DNA from: Tannerella sp.
Lineage (GTDB): Bacteria > Bacteroidota > Bacteroidia > Bacteroidales > Tannerellaceae
Length of the DNA stretch: 8,523 nt
Reading direction: 5' to 3'
NCBI GenBank assembly: GCA_031272655.1
Contig: JAISTJ010000065.1
Coordinates: 1-8,523, forward strand
The position numbers and the translations under genes were made by a program. Shown here one piece after another: positions 1 through 8,189 of the stretch (position 1 is its first letter; every line of letters starts with the position of its first letter). The notes under the pieces are model-generated. The model made no database searches and had not been told where the DNA came from. It saw only the letters and a list, made by a program, of their open reading frames with translations.

Positions 1-284
1 AGTGGCCAACCACCCATGTCGCACGCCAATATAGTAGTGGCGAACATGGCCGGACTTGCGCCAAACAGCTCAAACACAGGCGCTAATACAGGCCTGAGCC
101 AATCGCCAAGCAACGGCGCAATACACACCGCCCCTGCCATATTCATCGTCAGAGCGCCCATCGCGTTAAAACCCTCTTCATACTTGGAACCCAAACCCAT
201 CCTGTTTCCAAGAAAATAATCAATCCCCCCGACAGCCATCAAGACCATCATGATCCACACAATCACCGTACTAACTGTAGCCAT
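1..284 (-). CDS. eutH: EutH-like ethanolamine permease, partial (C-terminus off the left edge)
   Basis: The minus strand from ATG at 284 stays open to the window edge, giving 94 residues beginning MATVSTVIVWIMM. They match the N-terminus of the EutH family of inner-membrane ethanolamine transporters: a first hydrophobic helix at about residues 5-22, then GNRMGLGSKYEEGFNAMGAL (residues 26-45), a second hydrophobic stretch at about 46-62, and the family-typical FATTILACDMGGW (81-93). Known EutH proteins are about 370-410 aa, so about three quarters is missing here. No Shine-Dalgarno sequence precedes the start, which is normal for Bacteroidota. The gene follows the GH106-like gene by 92 bp and has its own promoter. 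EutH usually works with ethanolamine ammonia-lyase (EutBC), and whether those genes lie to the left cannot be seen. Family assignment is confident; the substrate is inferred from the family. Confidence 0.88.
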   Translation of the reverse strand, partial: MATVSTVIVWIMMVLMAVGGIDYFLGNRMGLGSKYEEGFNAMGALTMNMAGAVCIAPLLGDWLRPVLAPVFELFGASPAMFATTILACDMGGWP

Positions 285-346
285 AATTTTTAATCATTTT
301 GATAAATAATAATATTTCCAACAATCATTTTGTCAAATTTCAGCGA

Positions 347-376
347 CAAAGTTAATACAAAAAGTTGAATTTGCAA
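347..376 (-). promoter_or_regulatory. Bacteroides-type promoter for the eutH-like gene
   Basis: On the minus strand TAACTTTG (354-347) matches the Bacteroides -7 consensus TAnnTTTG exactly. TTGC (376-373) is a reasonable -33 element, with an 18-bp spacer. Transcription would start near 340, leaving a leader of about 55 nt before ATG at 284. The -33 element begins on the base directly after the TAG stop of the upstream gene (379-377). I see no terminator hairpin between the two genes, so read-through from the glycosidase transcript could add to expression. Confidence 0.6.
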
Positions 377-2590
377 CTATTTTTGTTTGAAAATTATAAA
401 GCAACTGCTGACGGGCGGTAAGGGCAGGGCGAGCCGGATTTTGCCGTCCTGCTTGGCACTGGCGAGTTTTTGGATTGTGCCGGTGTGTGGGTTCCAGAGT
501 TCCGGTTTGGCGCCAGCTACTTGCCCGAAAGTTATTTCCGCAGTCAGCGCATAATCGGTGGGGTTGGCAAAAAAATAACAGTCCATGCCGTCTTTGACTT
601 TGTGTATGCAGTTGTAGGCATAGTCTGTGTCGCGAAACGAAGCGGGTAGGTCGGCATTTTCGACGGTCGGCCGACTTGTGATTGTTATCTCGCCGATACT
701 GACGTCGGGGAGGATGTGAGCGTTTATGAAACTGCGCATGTTTTGCTCGTCGGGATGTTCTATAAAGCTCACGTTATCAAGCGTTTTCATTTCAGATACA
801 AGCCTCTTGATATCCTCGTCCTTGCCAAACTCGGTAGCCTGTTCGGGTAAACAGCCGGTAAATAAGACAGTTCCGCCTTTGTCGGCGTATTCTTTCATTT
901 TCTTCAGGTTCGACAGGCTTATTGTGCGACACCATGGCGCTATCAACAGTTGATATTCCTCGTAATTTCTCTCATTATCAAGCCTTAATATACCCTCCGG
1001 TTTTATGGTACAGCGCTCATCGAGAATTTCGGGGTGCAGAAGCGTGTAATCTGTGCGTAACTTCTTGGTCATCAATGCTATGAAGTTGTAATAGTCATTG
1101 CCGCGAATTGCTTCTTTGCCGTTAGTTGGTTTGTAGTCAAGGAAGTTATATCGTGCGCGGAGGTCGGCTATGGGGTAGAGAATGCCGACCTGCGCCACGT
1201 GGCGACTGTGTTGTAAAAGCATTTCGCACCGCGCTACCCACTGATTATAAGCGCTTAAATCATTTGCCATTTTCGGGTTGCGCCATGATATTTCAGGGAT
1301 GATATCCACTTTGGCGGCGTTATACCAAGTGCCGTGCGGCAGTAACTTGTTGATTCCCCGCGCATAAACGTCCATTCCGGCACGGTAGAGCATCTTACCG
1401 TCATCGTATTTGTCGGGTTGGAAATTACCGTATATCTCGCATATAAGTATGTCTTTATCAAAGTTATACGCAGCCGAAGCGGGGATGTTGAAGCCATCAA
1501 CGCCATGTCGGAAGTAATGAATATAGTCGCACAGCGGAACATCCTGATACTTAAAGTAATACAAACCGTCGCCCATTAATTGTAACGGATTTGGACGATA
1601 TGTAGCGGCAGGATGCCCCGAACAAGCAATGCCATGATTAGCAGCCCACTGCGAAACCACGCGCGGGTAGCCTTTAGCATTCAGTTCATCGCGAAAGGCG
1701 AACAGATACGCTCTGTTAGCTGCATCCCGCTCGCCTGTGTTTTCAAACAGCGACGGATAGAGAGTATCGGGCTTAAATCCATGTTTCTCAATGAACTTCT
1801 CATTGAAACGAGCGGTCCAAGTTGCAGTATGAGGAACATAATAATACGCATGGTCGTCGTAAAAGCTTGTCTTTATGGTTGTTCCGAAATGTTCAGGGAA
1901 ACGGCTGTAATACTGTTCATAAGTCAGACCGAGCAGTTTGCTGACGGCGTCGGGGTCGAGGTAGTCCACAATGGATTGATTTTCAGCTACACAGCAGAAG
2001 AACAGCTGTATCCGCCACTTGCCTTCGGGTAGCTCGGTTTGTGCCTCAAAACCGTTTTGTGCAGACACAATTTTAACCGTTTCCGTAATCGCCTGAAAAC
2101 CACTTTCTTGTGGACGTGAAATACAGGCGCTCATCAATTTACCTTTCGGGACGGGCAGCTTTACTGTGCCTCCCCCTTGCAGCGCAGTATCAATGCGGGT
2201 CAGGTATTTTATACGCAGGTCGGGGTACAGTTGGCGGAAGCGACCGCCGGCTGTTCCGGTCGGGAAGTTGCAGTCGTCGTAAAATATAAGCTCCATGTTA
2301 TGCTTTTTTAACTCATTGAGCATAAAGCCGTAAAGTTCCAAGTAACTGTCGGTGAGGTAGTCCGGCTTCACTTTTCTGTTAAGTGGTAGCGGCGCTACGC
2401 CGGAGAAACCGTCTCTGTGCAAAAGGGCGATTTGTTCATGTAGCGAATCTTGCCGCAGCGTGTCGTTCAGCCAATAGAGGGTTACGCTTCCGCCTGTTTG
2501 CTGCGGCGCGGCAAAACGGGACGCGAGTTCGCGCTTGTTGTGGCATGCAAACAGGGCAAATAGCAGTAATAATGCTGTTAAATTTCTCAT
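377..2590 (-). CDS. GH106-like lipoprotein glycosidase (divergent alpha-L-rhamnosidase homologue)
   Basis: A 737-aa protein with a lipoprotein signal: hydrophobic residues 4-15, then lipobox LFAC with Cys16. It lacks the acidic residues after the Cys that mark surface export in Bacteroidetes, so a periplasm-facing position is possible. By eye it aligns along its length with the first ~730 residues of the neighbouring GH106-GH78 protein: RFAAPQ (25-30), FYDDCNFPTGTAGGRF (103-118), VDYLDPDA (208-215), CEIYGNF (384-390, with Glu385 opposite the AESFT glutamate of the neighbour), a Rossmann-like stretch (about 465-600), and a closing beta domain ending SSCFIIF (728-734). It lacks the C-terminal jelly-roll of typical GH106 proteins. 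The GH106 motif DSME is replaced by DDHA (245-248), so substrate or mechanism may differ. It starts 8 bp after the upstream stop and is surely co-transcribed. Rhamnosidase activity is inferred; it could be a distinct, unclassified glycosidase family. Confidence 0.82.
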   Translation of the reverse strand: MRNLTALLLLFALFACHNKRELASRFAAPQQTGGSVTLYWLNDTLRQDSLHEQIALLHRDGFSGVAPLPLNRKVKPDYLTDSYLELYGFMLNELKKHNMELIFYDDCNFPTGTAGGRFRQLYPDLRIKYLTRIDTALQGGGTVKLPVPKGKLMSACISRPQESGFQAITETVKIVSAQNGFEAQTELPEGKWRIQLFFCCVAENQSIVDYLDPDAVSKLLGLTYEQYYSRFPEHFGTTIKTSFYDDHAYYYVPHTATWTARFNEKFIEKHGFKPDTLYPSLFENTGERDAANRAYLFAFRDELNAKGYPRVVSQWAANHGIACSGHPAATYRPNPLQLMGDGLYYFKYQDVPLCDYIHYFRHGVDGFNIPASAAYNFDKDILICEIYGNFQPDKYDDGKMLYRAGMDVYARGINKLLPHGTWYNAAKVDIIPEISWRNPKMANDLSAYNQWVARCEMLLQHSRHVAQVGILYPIADLRARYNFLDYKPTNGKEAIRGNDYYNFIALMTKKLRTDYTLLHPEILDERCTIKPEGILRLDNERNYEEYQLLIAPWCRTISLSNLKKMKEYADKGGTVLFTGCLPEQATEFGKDEDIKRLVSEMKTLDNVSFIEHPDEQNMRSFINAHILPDVSIGEITITSRPTVENADLPASFRDTDYAYNCIHKVKDGMDCYFFANPTDYALTAEITFGQVAGAKPELWNPHTGTIQKLASAKQDGKIRLALPLPPVSSCFIIFKQK

Positions 2591-2598
2591 AGCTGTTA

Positions 2599-5500
2599 TT
2601 ATATTTCAAATTCATAAATACCTGAATGATAGTCTTTTATCTCTATTCCCGGCAGGCTAATTCGGGCAGTTGTGTTGCAAGGGATTGATACCTTGTAGCG
2701 GATTTTGCCGTTGGGGGTTCGTTGCCATGATGTGCGGATTTGACCGTAGGGCGATTGCATTTCGACGGAGAGGTTTGTCATGTCGTCGGGAAAATAGGGG
2801 CGGATGATAAAATGCTGAAATCCGGGTTGTTGCGGGTCGGGCATTATGCCAGCTAAGTATTTTATGAGCCAAAAACCTATATCGGCGCCATAGGGATGGT
2901 GTCCGCTGCCGACGCTCTCGGAATGCAGGTTTTCGCCCATCGTACTTTTGTCGCTTTTCACCATATACATCCAGCCCGATTTCTCGCGTTTGCTGACCAT
3001 CCGGTATGCGACGTCCGTAAAGCCGTGATCACAAAGGTATTCAAGCAGCGGATTCTGACCGATGAAACCGGCGCTGATATGTCCGTCATGCGATTTGATG
3101 GCGTCGAGCAGGCGTGCTTCGACTTTGGCTTTCATCTCGTCGGGGACTATGCCGAGATAGAGCGGCAAAACCTGTGCTGTTTGCGAATCGTAACTGTACC
3201 AGCCTGTTTGGGGGTCGAGGAAGTACTTATTGAAATTCTGCCGGATGCGTTGGGCGTTTGCAGCGTACTTTTCCGCGACGTCGTTTTTGTTAAGCATTGA
3301 CGCATAGCGCGATACGAGATACGTCATCCAATAATAGCCTGCTGTTGAGGTTTGTACGACGGGCGTTAATCCGGGTGTAAAGCTTTTATGCGCAGCGTCG
3401 AGCCAGTCGCCGAGCGACCAGTTGACCGTATCGTCGCGAGCGGTAACAGTCAGAAAATCAACGTATTGATTCATGACATCGAAGCTGTGAGCAATGACAG
3501 ACGTGTCGCCGGTGTATTCAAACAGGTTTTCGACGAGCAGGAAGATGCTGCCGCCCCACCACGGGTCGTCCCAGAGGAAAGGTTTGCCGTCGGGGTAAGT
3601 GTATGACCAGCCGCCCGTTGGAACTATCGCCGGAATATGCCCTGACGGTTCCTGCGCATCAATGAAGTCTTGAATGTTCTTACGCACAGCGTTAACTGCG
3701 TCAAAATAAAACAGATACGTAGGCGCGCCATCGCCCGCATCAAGCGTCCAGCCCATTTTCTCGCGCGTCGGCTCTTCTGAAATCATGCCGTGAACGCTGT
3801 TCAACTGTGTGCGTTTGCAGGCGGCGAAGAGTTGGTTGTATTTTTCGTCGGAAGAGCTAAAAGTAGCAGTAACAGGCAAGTCGGAATGGACGCTCTTGGC
3901 CGTAATATCCTTAACGTCAGTTTTTTGCGACAAGCCGCTTATCTGTACATAACGAAAGCCGTGGTAAGTGAAACGCGGTTCAAAGCGTTCTTTGACGTTG
4001 TCGCCTGCAAGGATAAACCGTTCCTGTTGAAACCTGCCGCCGGTATGCGAGTGGCTGTGTCCGGTGTTGAGCGTCCCGTCTTGGTTGAGAATCTCGTTGT
4101 AATCGCACACAACAGTCTGTCCCTTAGCGCCTTGCGTGTTCAGTTCGATGTATCCGGTCATGTTTTCTCCAAAATCAACGAGAAAGACGCCCGGCTTCGG
4201 CTCGGTGATATTCTGGGGCTTAAACGTGTCGCAAACGCGCATTGGGGGAAGCAGTTGTGAGGTCAGAACGCCTACCGGTGCGGGCGCTTCGACGGTTTTG
4301 TGCCAATTACGGTCGTCGAAAGCTGCCGTGTTCCACCCATCTCGCCGTCGCGTGTGGTCTATCGTTTCGCCGCCCCTGATGCTATTGTACGTTATCTCGC
4401 CGTCGTTCCAACGCCAACTGCAGTCGGTCGCAATGACTTCGCGCTTGCCGGAAGCGTATTCTAAAACGATGTTTAACAGCAGTTTAGGCGCCGTTTTCCA
4501 TCTTGCTTTCTCGGTTTGAAACAAGTCCCGACCCGGCAGGTTATAAAAACCGTTTCCCAGAATAACGCCGAGTGCGTTCGTTCCCTTGTGCAAAAACGCT
4601 GTTACATCGTGAGTTGCGTAGTAAACGGTGCGTTGATAATCTGAAAATGCGGGATCCATCACGCGGTCGCCTACTTTCGCGCCATTGATATACAGTTCGT
4701 AATATCCTAAACCACAGACAAATGCAGTGGCGCGGACGATTTCATTCTTGATACCTACGTTTTTACGCATGTAAACAGCGGCAGTATCTTTTTCCTGCCA
4801 GTCTTCGTCGGGTTTCCATGAATCAAGGAAGCCTCGCGAGGCGGTTACCGTGTCAGCGCGACAGGAAATCCATTTTCCGCGCCACTTTTCGGGGTTGTAA
4901 ATACCTGTGCACCAGTGGGAAGGCTCGCTCCATGCCGTTTCACGCCCGTCGTTATCGCGGATTTTCACTTTCCAGTAGCAGTATTGCGCTGACTGCAAGG
5001 GCTTTCCGGCGTATTTGACCTGCTGGCTTTTGCCGGAAGCGGTCATTCCGCTGTCCCATAAATCGCCGTTGTCGCGAGCTAATTTTTCTGCGCTACTTGC
5101 AACAAGTATCCGGTATGCAACCTGCATAACACCTTGTTTATCAGATGACAAACGCCATCCAAGCATTGGCGTTTCGGAATCAACTCCAAGAGGTCTTTCG
5201 GCATATTCGCATGTAAGATTCTGAACCTCAACATTATAGTTCGGAACAGCAATAAGCTGCACCGTTCCGAGCAGACCGGACGGCTGTTCGCGGTATGGCT
5301 CGTCGCCGCCCTGCCACACCTCATGGGTTACAAACGGGTGATTTGTATGGCAATAGCGCGAATCGGGATGCAAAAAGCTGTCGCCCGTCAAACGGTTTAC
5401 CCACAGGTTTGTAACTTCAATTTTCAGTTCGTTGGCGCCCTCTTTCAGCAAACCGGAAATATTGGCGATGAAAGGCTTTTTCCACAGGACGCCAGCCGAT

Positions 5501-7956
5501 TTGCCGTTGATGAAAACTTCTGCCACGTCGCGCACTTCGCCCAAGTCAAGGTACAACTGGCTATTGACGATTGAAAACGGACAATTTATGTCGTTTTTAT
5601 AAACTGCTGTGCCTGAGTAATATTTGATATGCGGCTCGGCGAAGTCCGTCCACGATTGAAGTTTGTTGAAAACTACGGGTTCTTTAGCGCCGCCCCATTC
5701 GGGGTCAAAAGATACGTGCCATGGGGGAGTGATTTCATAAGAATTTTCGACCGTTAACGCTTGAATATCAATCAATTTGGCGCCTCGCAATAACGGAGTG
5801 GATTGTAAAGGCGTGGCGGCGGAATCGGTGAAAACAACGAAGACGGAACCGTGTGGAGCAAGGGCGAGCGGGAGTTTGGTGAAACCGTCTGCAGTTGTAT
5901 AATCGCCGGCCGCCGAAAAACGCTCGCCTGTAGAGGCGTCCCAAAACTCCGGCGTTCTGCCTTCAATACGGAAACACGCTGTACCTGAGGCATATACGGA
6001 ATCGGACTCGTTACGGATAAAATACACTTCCCCCACATTTGTGCTGCGATGAATGTAGTCTAACGACGTATTTCCTTGAAAATCAAAGTCTTTACCGATG
6101 CCATGCTTTGCAAGAAACGCATCGGCAGTTGTGTTTTCCACTTGCAAATATTTATTAGAGCCGATAATTTGCGCCCCGTCTTTGATAAGCGCTTTCAGTT
6201 TTGAAACCACAACCGGCGGAATGACTGCCTCTTCGGGCAAAACCATCACAGCGTAACTCATCCCGTCGGGCAACGTCAGTCGGCCATTACGCACCGTTAA
6301 CCGGCTCATTATCACGTCGGTATTAATCACATCGAAGTCATATCCGGCATCAAGTCCTTTGATACGTGGTTTCTCCACAACGTTATGGTACACAGGGAAG
6401 AAGTTCGGCGCCTGGTCGCCGTAATAATAGCACACATCGGCAACGAACTTGCCCTGACGCAACATATAGCAGCAACGGGCAAGGTAGTCGCTGAAAGGCA
6501 ACGCTTTATCCCACCACGTAACCGTCGGACCGAAGTCGTAGCCGGCATGATAAGTCCAGCCCGGCTTGCCCGCCTCCGGCGGCGAACTCTGAAACGAGAG
6601 TATCAACAGGCTGTTAAGTCCCTCACAGAAAGCGCGGTCAACAAGTTTCTTAATATCATAAGGCGAATCTTTCCATCTGCGCCATGTAGTAAACGATTCT
6701 GCATCAACAAGTTCCTTGCCGTAAATATGAGTAGCGCTTGATATTTCCTTTATTAAGAACATGTTACGATGTTTTATCCAGAACTCTCCGCATGCAATAT
6801 CCACATTACCAAGCGCTTTAAGGGCATCAACCGGACAAGTATTCCAGATGGGAGGTCCGGGACCGCCAGCTTCGGCTTCAAGTTTCACTCCATACTTTCG
6901 CAGATATGCCGAGCCGGTAGTGTAGTGGCTGAAAATCAGTCTGTCGCTGATTGTTTTCCGGAAATCATACATGAATTTATCCTGCACATCGTTGATTTTC
7001 CAACCTGCCAGCGCCGGAAGGTATTTTTCAATGTCATATCCCTGCATTTCCTTGAATACGGCAGGCATTTCTTCCGTCCAAGCTATCCCGTCGGCAAGTT
7101 CCATGCTGTCGAAAAAGAGCGATTCAAGAGTTTGGTTTGCTTCCGTAACTCCCAGACAATTAATAATATAGTGCAAATGTTTGCGTGTAGCGTCGGGGGC
7201 TAAGAAGTCTATAAACAGACCGTTGGAGTTCGGCGACGGCACAATGAGTTTTTGCCCTGTATTGGAACAGACAAAGCGGAAGATATTCCAATTGCCTGCG
7301 GGGGCGTTCCATTCGAGAACGCCGTCTTTGCAATGTTGCGTCAAAACGACAACCTGACCGATGTTGTCGAGCGTTTTATCGGCGTTGTAAGGCACAGCAA
7401 TTACCGCCACTTCGCGACTGTAAATCGGCGTGCCGTCAGCGTTTTTCGGGCATCCGTCAGGCACTCTGGGGAAAGTCAGTTCCAAAACTATTTTCTTTCC
7501 ACCAACTACCTGTGTTTCAGAGAAATAAAGTCCTTTAGCAGCCCAGTCGGGCATTACCCAACTACCGCCTGCGTTCCATCCGCTCGACGCCACAAGACCG
7601 ATCTTGATGCCAAGCCTGCGCCCTTCTTCGAGAGCAAAGCGGATAAGCGCAGCCGATTCTTCTCCGAGGAAAGCAGGTCCGGCAGGCACAATGTCGGGAC
7701 GGTTGACAGCTGCAAGGTCGTATATCACTGTCCGCATCAGGCCTTTCGACTTCATCGCTTCAAGGTCGGCAGTAATCCTCTCCCGCGTCATATTTCCATT
7801 GAGCCAGCACCAGAACACGCCCGGACGCGCCCCGTCGGGAGGCGTAACAAAGCGTTTGGCAATCTCTTCGGCGCTGTCACCAGAAGCCACTGTTGGGCGG
7901 CCCATGTTGCAAGAAGCAACTATGATTAAAGTCAAAAGCGTTATTGTTGTTTTCAT
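2599..7956 (-). CDS. Double alpha-L-rhamnosidase: GH106-GH78 fusion lipoprotein
   Basis: A 1785-aa lipoprotein, numbered from ATG at 7956. This start is chosen because it begins MKTTITLLTLIIVASC, with lipobox VASC and Cys16; the ATG at 8031 adds 25 residues that hide the signal and overlap the promoter. Residues ~33-903 form a GH106 enzyme: barrel with FFDSMELADG (281-290), AEAGGPG (360-366), GEFW (390-393) and DAESFTTW (418-425), a Rossmann-like part, then a jelly-roll (~780-856, ending NLWVNRLTGD) and the closing SGLLGTV. Residues ~911-1785 form a GH78 enzyme: Ig-like domain (~911-1020), N-terminal rhamnosidase domain (~1075-1230, GYYELYINGAKVGD), beta domain (~1250-1360, VDFGENMTGY), six-hairpin catalytic domain (~1365-1700, PTREKMGWTLDAG) and C-terminal beta domain (~1705-1770). 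Both families release alpha-L-rhamnose by inversion. Likely catalytic GH78 residues are Glu1399 and Glu1675. It ends in tandem TAA codons. Joining two complete enzymes is unusual; no frameshift is seen. Confidence 0.93.
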   Translation of the reverse strand: MKTTITLLTLIIVASCNMGRPTVASGDSAEEIAKRFVTPPDGARPGVFWCWLNGNMTRERITADLEAMKSKGLMRTVIYDLAAVNRPDIVPAGPAFLGEESAALIRFALEEGRRLGIKIGLVASSGWNAGGSWVMPDWAAKGLYFSETQVVGGKKIVLELTFPRVPDGCPKNADGTPIYSREVAVIAVPYNADKTLDNIGQVVVLTQHCKDGVLEWNAPAGNWNIFRFVCSNTGQKLIVPSPNSNGLFIDFLAPDATRKHLHYIINCLGVTEANQTLESLFFDSMELADGIAWTEEMPAVFKEMQGYDIEKYLPALAGWKINDVQDKFMYDFRKTISDRLIFSHYTTGSAYLRKYGVKLEAEAGGPGPPIWNTCPVDALKALGNVDIACGEFWIKHRNMFLIKEISSATHIYGKELVDAESFTTWRRWKDSPYDIKKLVDRAFCEGLNSLLILSFQSSPPEAGKPGWTYHAGYDFGPTVTWWDKALPFSDYLARCCYMLRQGKFVADVCYYYGDQAPNFFPVYHNVVEKPRIKGLDAGYDFDVINTDVIMSRLTVRNGRLTLPDGMSYAVMVLPEEAVIPPVVVSKLKALIKDGAQIIGSNKYLQVENTTADAFLAKHGIGKDFDFQGNTSLDYIHRSTNVGEVYFIRNESDSVYASGTACFRIEGRTPEFWDASTGERFSAAGDYTTADGFTKLPLALAPHGSVFVVFTDSAATPLQSTPLLRGAKLIDIQALTVENSYEITPPWHVSFDPEWGGAKEPVVFNKLQSWTDFAEPHIKYYSGTAVYKNDINCPFSIVNSQLYLDLGEVRDVAEVFINGKSAGVLWKKPFIANISGLLKEGANELKIEVTNLWVNRLTGDSFLHPDSRYCHTNHPFVTHEVWQGGDEPYREQPSGLLGTVQLIAVPNYNVEVQNLTCEYAERPLGVDSETPMLGWRLSSDKQGVMQVAYRILVASSAEKLARDNGDLWDSGMTASGKSQQVKYAGKPLQSAQYCYWKVKIRDNDGRETAWSEPSHWCTGIYNPEKWRGKWISCRADTVTASRGFLDSWKPDEDWQEKDTAAVYMRKNVGIKNEIVRATAFVCGLGYYELYINGAKVGDRVMDPAFSDYQRTVYYATHDVTAFLHKGTNALGVILGNGFYNLPGRDLFQTEKARWKTAPKLLLNIVLEYASGKREVIATDCSWRWNDGEITYNSIRGGETIDHTRRRDGWNTAAFDDRNWHKTVEAPAPVGVLTSQLLPPMRVCDTFKPQNITEPKPGVFLVDFGENMTGYIELNTQGAKGQTVVCDYNEILNQDGTLNTGHSHSHTGGRFQQERFILAGDNVKERFEPRFTYHGFRYVQISGLSQKTDVKDITAKSVHSDLPVTATFSSSDEKYNQLFAACKRTQLNSVHGMISEEPTREKMGWTLDAGDGAPTYLFYFDAVNAVRKNIQDFIDAQEPSGHIPAIVPTGGWSYTYPDGKPFLWDDPWWGGSIFLLVENLFEYTGDTSVIAHSFDVMNQYVDFLTVTARDDTVNWSLGDWLDAAHKSFTPGLTPVVQTSTAGYYWMTYLVSRYASMLNKNDVAEKYAANAQRIRQNFNKYFLDPQTGWYSYDSQTAQVLPLYLGIVPDEMKAKVEARLLDAIKSHDGHISAGFIGQNPLLEYLCDHGFTDVAYRMVSKREKSGWMYMVKSDKSTMGENLHSESVGSGHHPYGADIGFWLIKYLAGIMPDPQQPGFQHFIIRPYFPDDMTNLSVEMQSPYGQIRTSWQRTPNGKIRYKVSIPCNTTARISLPGIEIKDYHSGIYEFEI

Positions 7957-8000
7957 TTCTTTGAGTTGATAATTACTTTGTCTTTCAAAAATTTTGTATG

Positions 8001-8032
8001 CAAACGTACAACTTATTTTCGATTTTTGCATA
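8001..8032 (-). promoter_or_regulatory. Promoter of the GH106-GH78 / GH106-like operon
   Basis: TACGTTTG on the minus strand (8008-8001) matches the Bacteroides -7 consensus TAnnTTTG exactly. The -33 element is weak: TATG about 20 bp upstream against the consensus TTTG. The start of transcription would fall near 7994, giving a leader of about 40 nt to ATG 7956 and excluding the further-upstream ATG at 8031. The site lies after the susD terminator, so the two glycosidase genes form their own transcription unit. No operator or sigma-factor site could be recognised. Confidence 0.5.
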
Positions 8033-8113
8033 AAATGACAGAATTTTATGATATATATTGTTTTCTTCCGCCACTGACAGGAAAAATTTAACGTTGATAG
8101 AATTTATATTTAA

Positions 8114-8146
8114 GAAGCCGAGGTTTTTTGAATAAACCTCGGCTTC
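8114..8146 (-). terminator. Intrinsic-type terminator hairpin after the susD-like gene
   Basis: A perfect 13-bp stem (8114-8126 with 8134-8146; arm GAAGCCGAGGTTT) closes a 7-nt loop. It lies 43 bp downstream of the susD-like stop codon. Read on the minus strand it is followed by an AT-rich run (TTAAATATAAATT) rather than a pure T tract, and on the plus strand no T tract follows. It therefore most likely ends leftward transcripts from the susD-like gene and separates them from the glycosidase operon. Confidence 0.7.
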
Positions 8147-8189
8147 AAATGTCAACAATTATTGTATCTATCAACAAAATGGCAATTTC

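Noticed and set aside
1..2590. Rhamnose or propanediol microcompartment locus inferred from eutH
   Set aside because: No shell protein, dehydratase, isomerase or kinase gene is present in the window. EutH alone does not support it.
7252..7929. A 225-codon open frame on the plus strand
   Set aside because: It lies antisense to the conserved N-terminal region of the GH106 module, its translation resembles no family, and it has no promoter of its own. It is a shadow of the real gene, like the other plus-strand frames at 2896-3300, 3790-4260 and 6769-7203.
8114..8146. Hairpin read as a riboswitch or as a terminator for plus-strand transcription
   Set aside because: It is a simple perfect stem with a 7-nt loop, lies upstream of the glycosidase promoter and outside its mRNA, and has no T tract on the plus strand. 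No plus-strand gene ends before it.
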